Assembly: GCF_030929595.1 (NCBI RefSeq)
Contig: NZ_JAVFVR010000003.1
Coordinates: 1 to 64,000, forward strand
DNA: 64,000 nucleotides
From: Flavobacterium sp. LHD-85
Lineage (GTDB): Bacteria > Bacteroidota > Bacteroidia > Flavobacteriales > Flavobacteriaceae
Direction of reading: 5' to 3'
The position numbers and the translations under genes were made by a program. The notes under the pieces are model-generated. The model ran no database searches and was not told the origin of the DNA. It worked only from the letters and a program-made list of their open reading frames with translations. Shown piece after piece: positions 61,822-64,000 of this stretch; the stretch's first letter is position 1; each line of letters begins with the position of its first letter.

Positions 61822-63624
61822 TTAATCTTCTTTTTCAGACAACTTCTTTTCTAATTCAATCTGAAACTCTTCGATAACGGGTTTCATAGTGCTTTCTGGA
61901 ATATCTGCGATTCTAATGTACATTAAACCGTCAATTGCATTGTTGAATAAAGGGTCAACATTAAATGCTACTACGCGAGCATTTTGTTTGATATATTTCT
62001 TAATTAAAACTGGCAAACGTAAGTTTCCTGGTTCCAATTCGTCAATGATTTTATCAAACTTGTTCAAATCAGATTCGGCTTCGTCGAAAATGAAATCTTT
62101 ATCAGCGTCTTTCAGTTTTACTTTGTATGCCTTTTTCGGATGAATGTATTGCGCAATATATGGGTCGTAATAGTTAGACTTCATAAACTCAATCATTAAT
62201 GATTTAGAGAAATCTGAAAACTGATTGCTGATACTTACACCTCCAACCAAATATTTATGTTCCGGATGACGCAAAGTAGTATGGATAATACCTTTCCATA
62301 GCAGGAATAAAGGCATTGGTTTTTGCTGATATTCTTTTACGATAAACGCGCGTCCCATTTCGATAGACTTATGCATCATATCATGTAATTCTGGCTCGAA
62401 TCTGAAAAGATCAGTTAGGTAAAAACCTTCTATTCCATATTTTGGATAGATTTCAGAACCTAATCCCATACGATATGCACCTGCAATTTTTTTGGTTTCA
62501 TCATCCCACAAAAACATATGGTGATAATATTGGTCGTATTCGTCTATGTCGATAGATTCATTTGTTCCTTCACCAACTTCACGGAAAGTGATTTCGCGCA
62601 AGCGGCCAATTTCGTGCAAGATGTTCGGAATTTCTTTCGCGCTTGCAAAGAAAACCTCGTAGTTTTTGCTTTGTAAAAATCTGCTGTCGCTATCACGCAA
62701 TGCCTGAACTTCATCAATCAATTTTGATTCACTTGCAGCTGTTACAATTTTTTTAGGCGCTTTAGGTATTTTAAGGCTTGCCGTGTCAATCAGTTTGGTG
62801 TCTTTCTCAAACGGATTAGCCAGCATATAGGTTTTCTTTCTCAAGAATTCTGAGTATTCTTCAAAAGATTGGATTTCGTTTTGCTCGCTTACAGAAATTG
62901 GTTTTCCAATACGAACTTTAATTACGCGGTCTTTTTGCGTAAGCAATTCAGAAGGCAATTTTGCAGTTCTTAAAGTATCGTCAATTTTAGAAAGCCAGTA
63001 AAATAATTTGCTGTTTTTGGCGTGAAAGTAAATCGGAACAACCGGAACTTTAGCTTTTCTGATTAGTTTTATAGCACCTTCTTCCCAAGGTTTGTCTACT
63101 ACTAATTTTCCGTCTTTGTAAGTTGAAACTTCACCTGCTGGAAAAATACCCAAAGGCTTTCCGTCGCTCAAATGGCGCAAAGTTTCTTTAATGCCAATTA
63201 CGCTCGATTTTGCATCCTTGTGATTCTCAAAAGGATTAACCGGCATAATGTATTTTTTCATCGGAACAATTCTATGTAATAAGAAATTGGCAATGATTTT
63301 GAAATTTGGTTCTCTTTCAAGCATCAATTTCAAAAGCAAAATTCCGTCAATTCCTCCAAGCGGATGATTAGAAATGGTTATATACGCACCATCTTTCGGC
63401 AGACGTTTTAAATCTTCTTCAGGGATTTCAAACTTAATTTCCATTTCGTCCAAAATTCCATTCAAAAAGTCAAGGTCTTCCAAATGTTTATTACGATCGT
63501 AAATTTTATTAAGGGTCGAGATCTTAAGAACCTTCATAAGAATCCAGCCAGAAAAGGTACCGAAAACTCCGTACTTTTCAACATTTATTGCCTTTGCAAC
63601 TTCTTTCGCGGTAACTAAACCCAT
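61822..63624 (-). CDS. olsF: OlsF-like bifunctional O-/N-acyltransferase
   Basis: 600 residues in two halves. The N-terminal PlsC-type acyltransferase (~60-290) carries SNHPLGGIDG (H87, D93, an Hx5D variant) and the IFPAGEVSTY motif. The C-terminal half (~310-600) is an OlsB-like GNAT: FREVGEGTNESIDIDEYDQ, KKIAGAYRMGLG and EMGRAFIVKEYQ. This fusion matches OlsF of Serratia and Flavobacterium, which makes ornithine lipid by N- and then O-acylation. Its lipid could include other amino acids, so the exact head group is inferred. Membrane-associated. It has its own -7 box. Confidence 0.85.
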   Translation of the reverse strand: MGLVTAKEVAKAINVEKYGVFGTFSGWILMKVLKISTLNKIYDRNKHLEDLDFLNGILDEMEIKFEIPEEDLKRLPKDGAYITISNHPLGGIDGILLLKLMLEREPNFKIIANFLLHRIVPMKKYIMPVNPFENHKDAKSSVIGIKETLRHLSDGKPLGIFPAGEVSTYKDGKLVVDKPWEEGAIKLIRKAKVPVVPIYFHAKNSKLFYWLSKIDDTLRTAKLPSELLTQKDRVIKVRIGKPISVSEQNEIQSFEEYSEFLRKKTYMLANPFEKDTKLIDTASLKIPKAPKKIVTAASESKLIDEVQALRDSDSRFLQSKNYEVFFASAKEIPNILHEIGRLREITFREVGEGTNESIDIDEYDQYYHHMFLWDDETKKIAGAYRMGLGSEIYPKYGIEGFYLTDLFRFEPELHDMMHKSIEMGRAFIVKEYQQKPMPLFLLWKGIIHTTLRHPEHKYLVGGVSISNQFSDFSKSLMIEFMKSNYYDPYIAQYIHPKKAYKVKLKDADKDFIFDEAESDLNKFDKIIDELEPGNLRLPVLIKKYIKQNARVVAFNVDPLFNNAIDGLMYIRIADIPESTMKPVIEEFQIELEKKLSEKED

Positions 63625-63654
63625 GTAGTACTTTTAATTTATTAGAACAGCGAA

Positions 63655-63662
63655 CAAAGATA
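63655..63662 (-). promoter_or_regulatory. Putative -7 box for olsF-like gene
   Basis: TATCTTTG on the minus strand, 30 bp before the ATG, an exact TAnnTTTG match. Confidence 0.45.
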
Positions 63663-63714
63663 ACAAAAAAGTCTACTTTTCGCTGTTTCCAAGACAAACT
63701 TTGCACTTTTTTAT

Positions 63715-63722
63715 TACATTTG
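63715..63722 (+). promoter_or_regulatory. Putative -7 box for exonuclease III gene
   Basis: TACATTTG, an exact TAnnTTTG match, 20 bp before the ATG at 63743. Confidence 0.45.
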
Positions 63723-63742
63723 AAATCCTAAAAAAATCACTG

Positions 63743-64000
63743 ATGAAAATTATTTCTTATAATGTAAACGGAATTAGAGCGGCAATAAACAAAGGGTTTA
63801 TCGAGTGGCTGCAACAAGCAAATCCTGATGTAATATGCCTTCAGGAAATAAAAGCAACACAAGACCAAATTCCAGTTGATGATATTACAGCGGCAGGCTA
63901 TCCGTTTCAATATTACTATCCTGCTACCAAAAAAGGGTACAGCGGAGTGGCGATTCTTTCTAAAACAAAGCCGAACAATATTGTTTATGGAACAGGAATT
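63743..64000 (+). CDS. xth: Exodeoxyribonuclease III, C-terminus outside window
   Basis: The first 86 codons are present. ISYNVNGIRAAINKGF and PDVICLQEIKATQDQIP (Mg-binding Glu) are the N-terminal signature of the exonuclease III/AP endonuclease family, followed by GYSGVAILSK. It cleaves DNA at abasic sites. The reading frame runs off the right edge. Confidence 0.95.
   Translation, partial: MKIISYNVNGIRAAINKGFIEWLQQANPDVICLQEIKATQDQIPVDDITAAGYPFQYYYPATKKGYSGVAILSKTKPNNIVYGTGI

Noticed and set aside
1-64000. tRNA or rRNA genes
   Set aside because: The gaps were read for cloverleaf-like and rRNA-like sequence and none was recognised; a tRNAscan or Infernal run would be decisive.

Overview
The window reads as chromosome of a gliding Flavobacterium-like member of the Bacteroidota. 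Supporting signs are the gliding lipoprotein gene gldH, a long repeat-built surface protein of the kind exported by type IX secretion, many TAnnTTTG promoter elements (the Bacteroidota -7 box), AT-rich intergenic DNA, and paralogue types common in Flavobacteriia (RicT, PhzF, DUF4286, DUF6646-like porin, an OlsF-like acyltransferase). No rRNA, tRNA, CRISPR array, transposase, integrase or prophage gene was seen. Most of the window is ordinary core chromosome, with accessory content mainly in single genes and in intergenic repeats.

Layout. 1-3603 (minus): most of a giant secreted adhesin, cut by the left edge, ending in nine near-identical 52-residue tandem repeats. 3993-8173 (plus): ricT-gldH-PBP1A operon. 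8339-10772 (plus): the two subunits of a 3-oxoacid CoA-transferase with a class A beta-lactamase gene between them, bracketed by a direct repeat. 10896-16589: outer membrane protein, PPP phosphatase, dinB, a LOV-like PAS protein, class I fumarase and a lipoprotein. 16803-25927: SpmA-SpmB fusion, a run of DNA-repair-like genes (AlkZ-like winged helix protein, PolB-like exonuclease, MGMT), DUF2207 protein, atypical SDR, GNAT, and a LysR regulator divergent from a rhodanese. 26041-32700: membrane M28 peptidase, zinc-ribbon protein coupled to a GNAT-nitrilase fusion, a tailless SSB, DUF2461, a small Cys-rich protein and ferritin. 32892-40296: OmpA protein, CAT-like acetyltransferase, HAD, DMT transporter, metG. 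40804-49586: GH43 xylosidase-like enzyme, CDGSH protein, secreted DinB fusion, PhzF, a membrane protein with a patatin lipase, and lipoproteins. 49746-64000: serS, lgt, TPR protein, rsmA-mgtE, proC, cytochrome c, nhaA, a 2-hydroxyacid dehydrogenase, three small membrane proteins, an OlsF-like bifunctional acyltransferase and the start of exonuclease III.

How the genes work together. Several groups touch the envelope: adhesin, GldH, PBP1A, OmpA, Lgt, OlsF-like enzyme and several lipoproteins. A second theme is DNA repair and damage tolerance: Pol IV, AlkZ-like, MGMT, PolB-like exonuclease, SSB and exonuclease III. Metabolic genes (CoA-transferase, fumarase, ProC, PhzF) are scattered.

The most unusual non-coding content is a set of recurring intergenic inverted repeats. 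They often wrap around terminators or nest within each other (10779-10887, 14039-14156, 18381-18553, 30859-31031, 40393-40660, 42306-42466). No single large undescribed system stands out. The best candidates for follow-up are the beta-lactamase placed inside the CoA-transferase operon, the alkylation-repair-like run, the hairpin arrays, and the short Cys-rich protein at 31919-32098.
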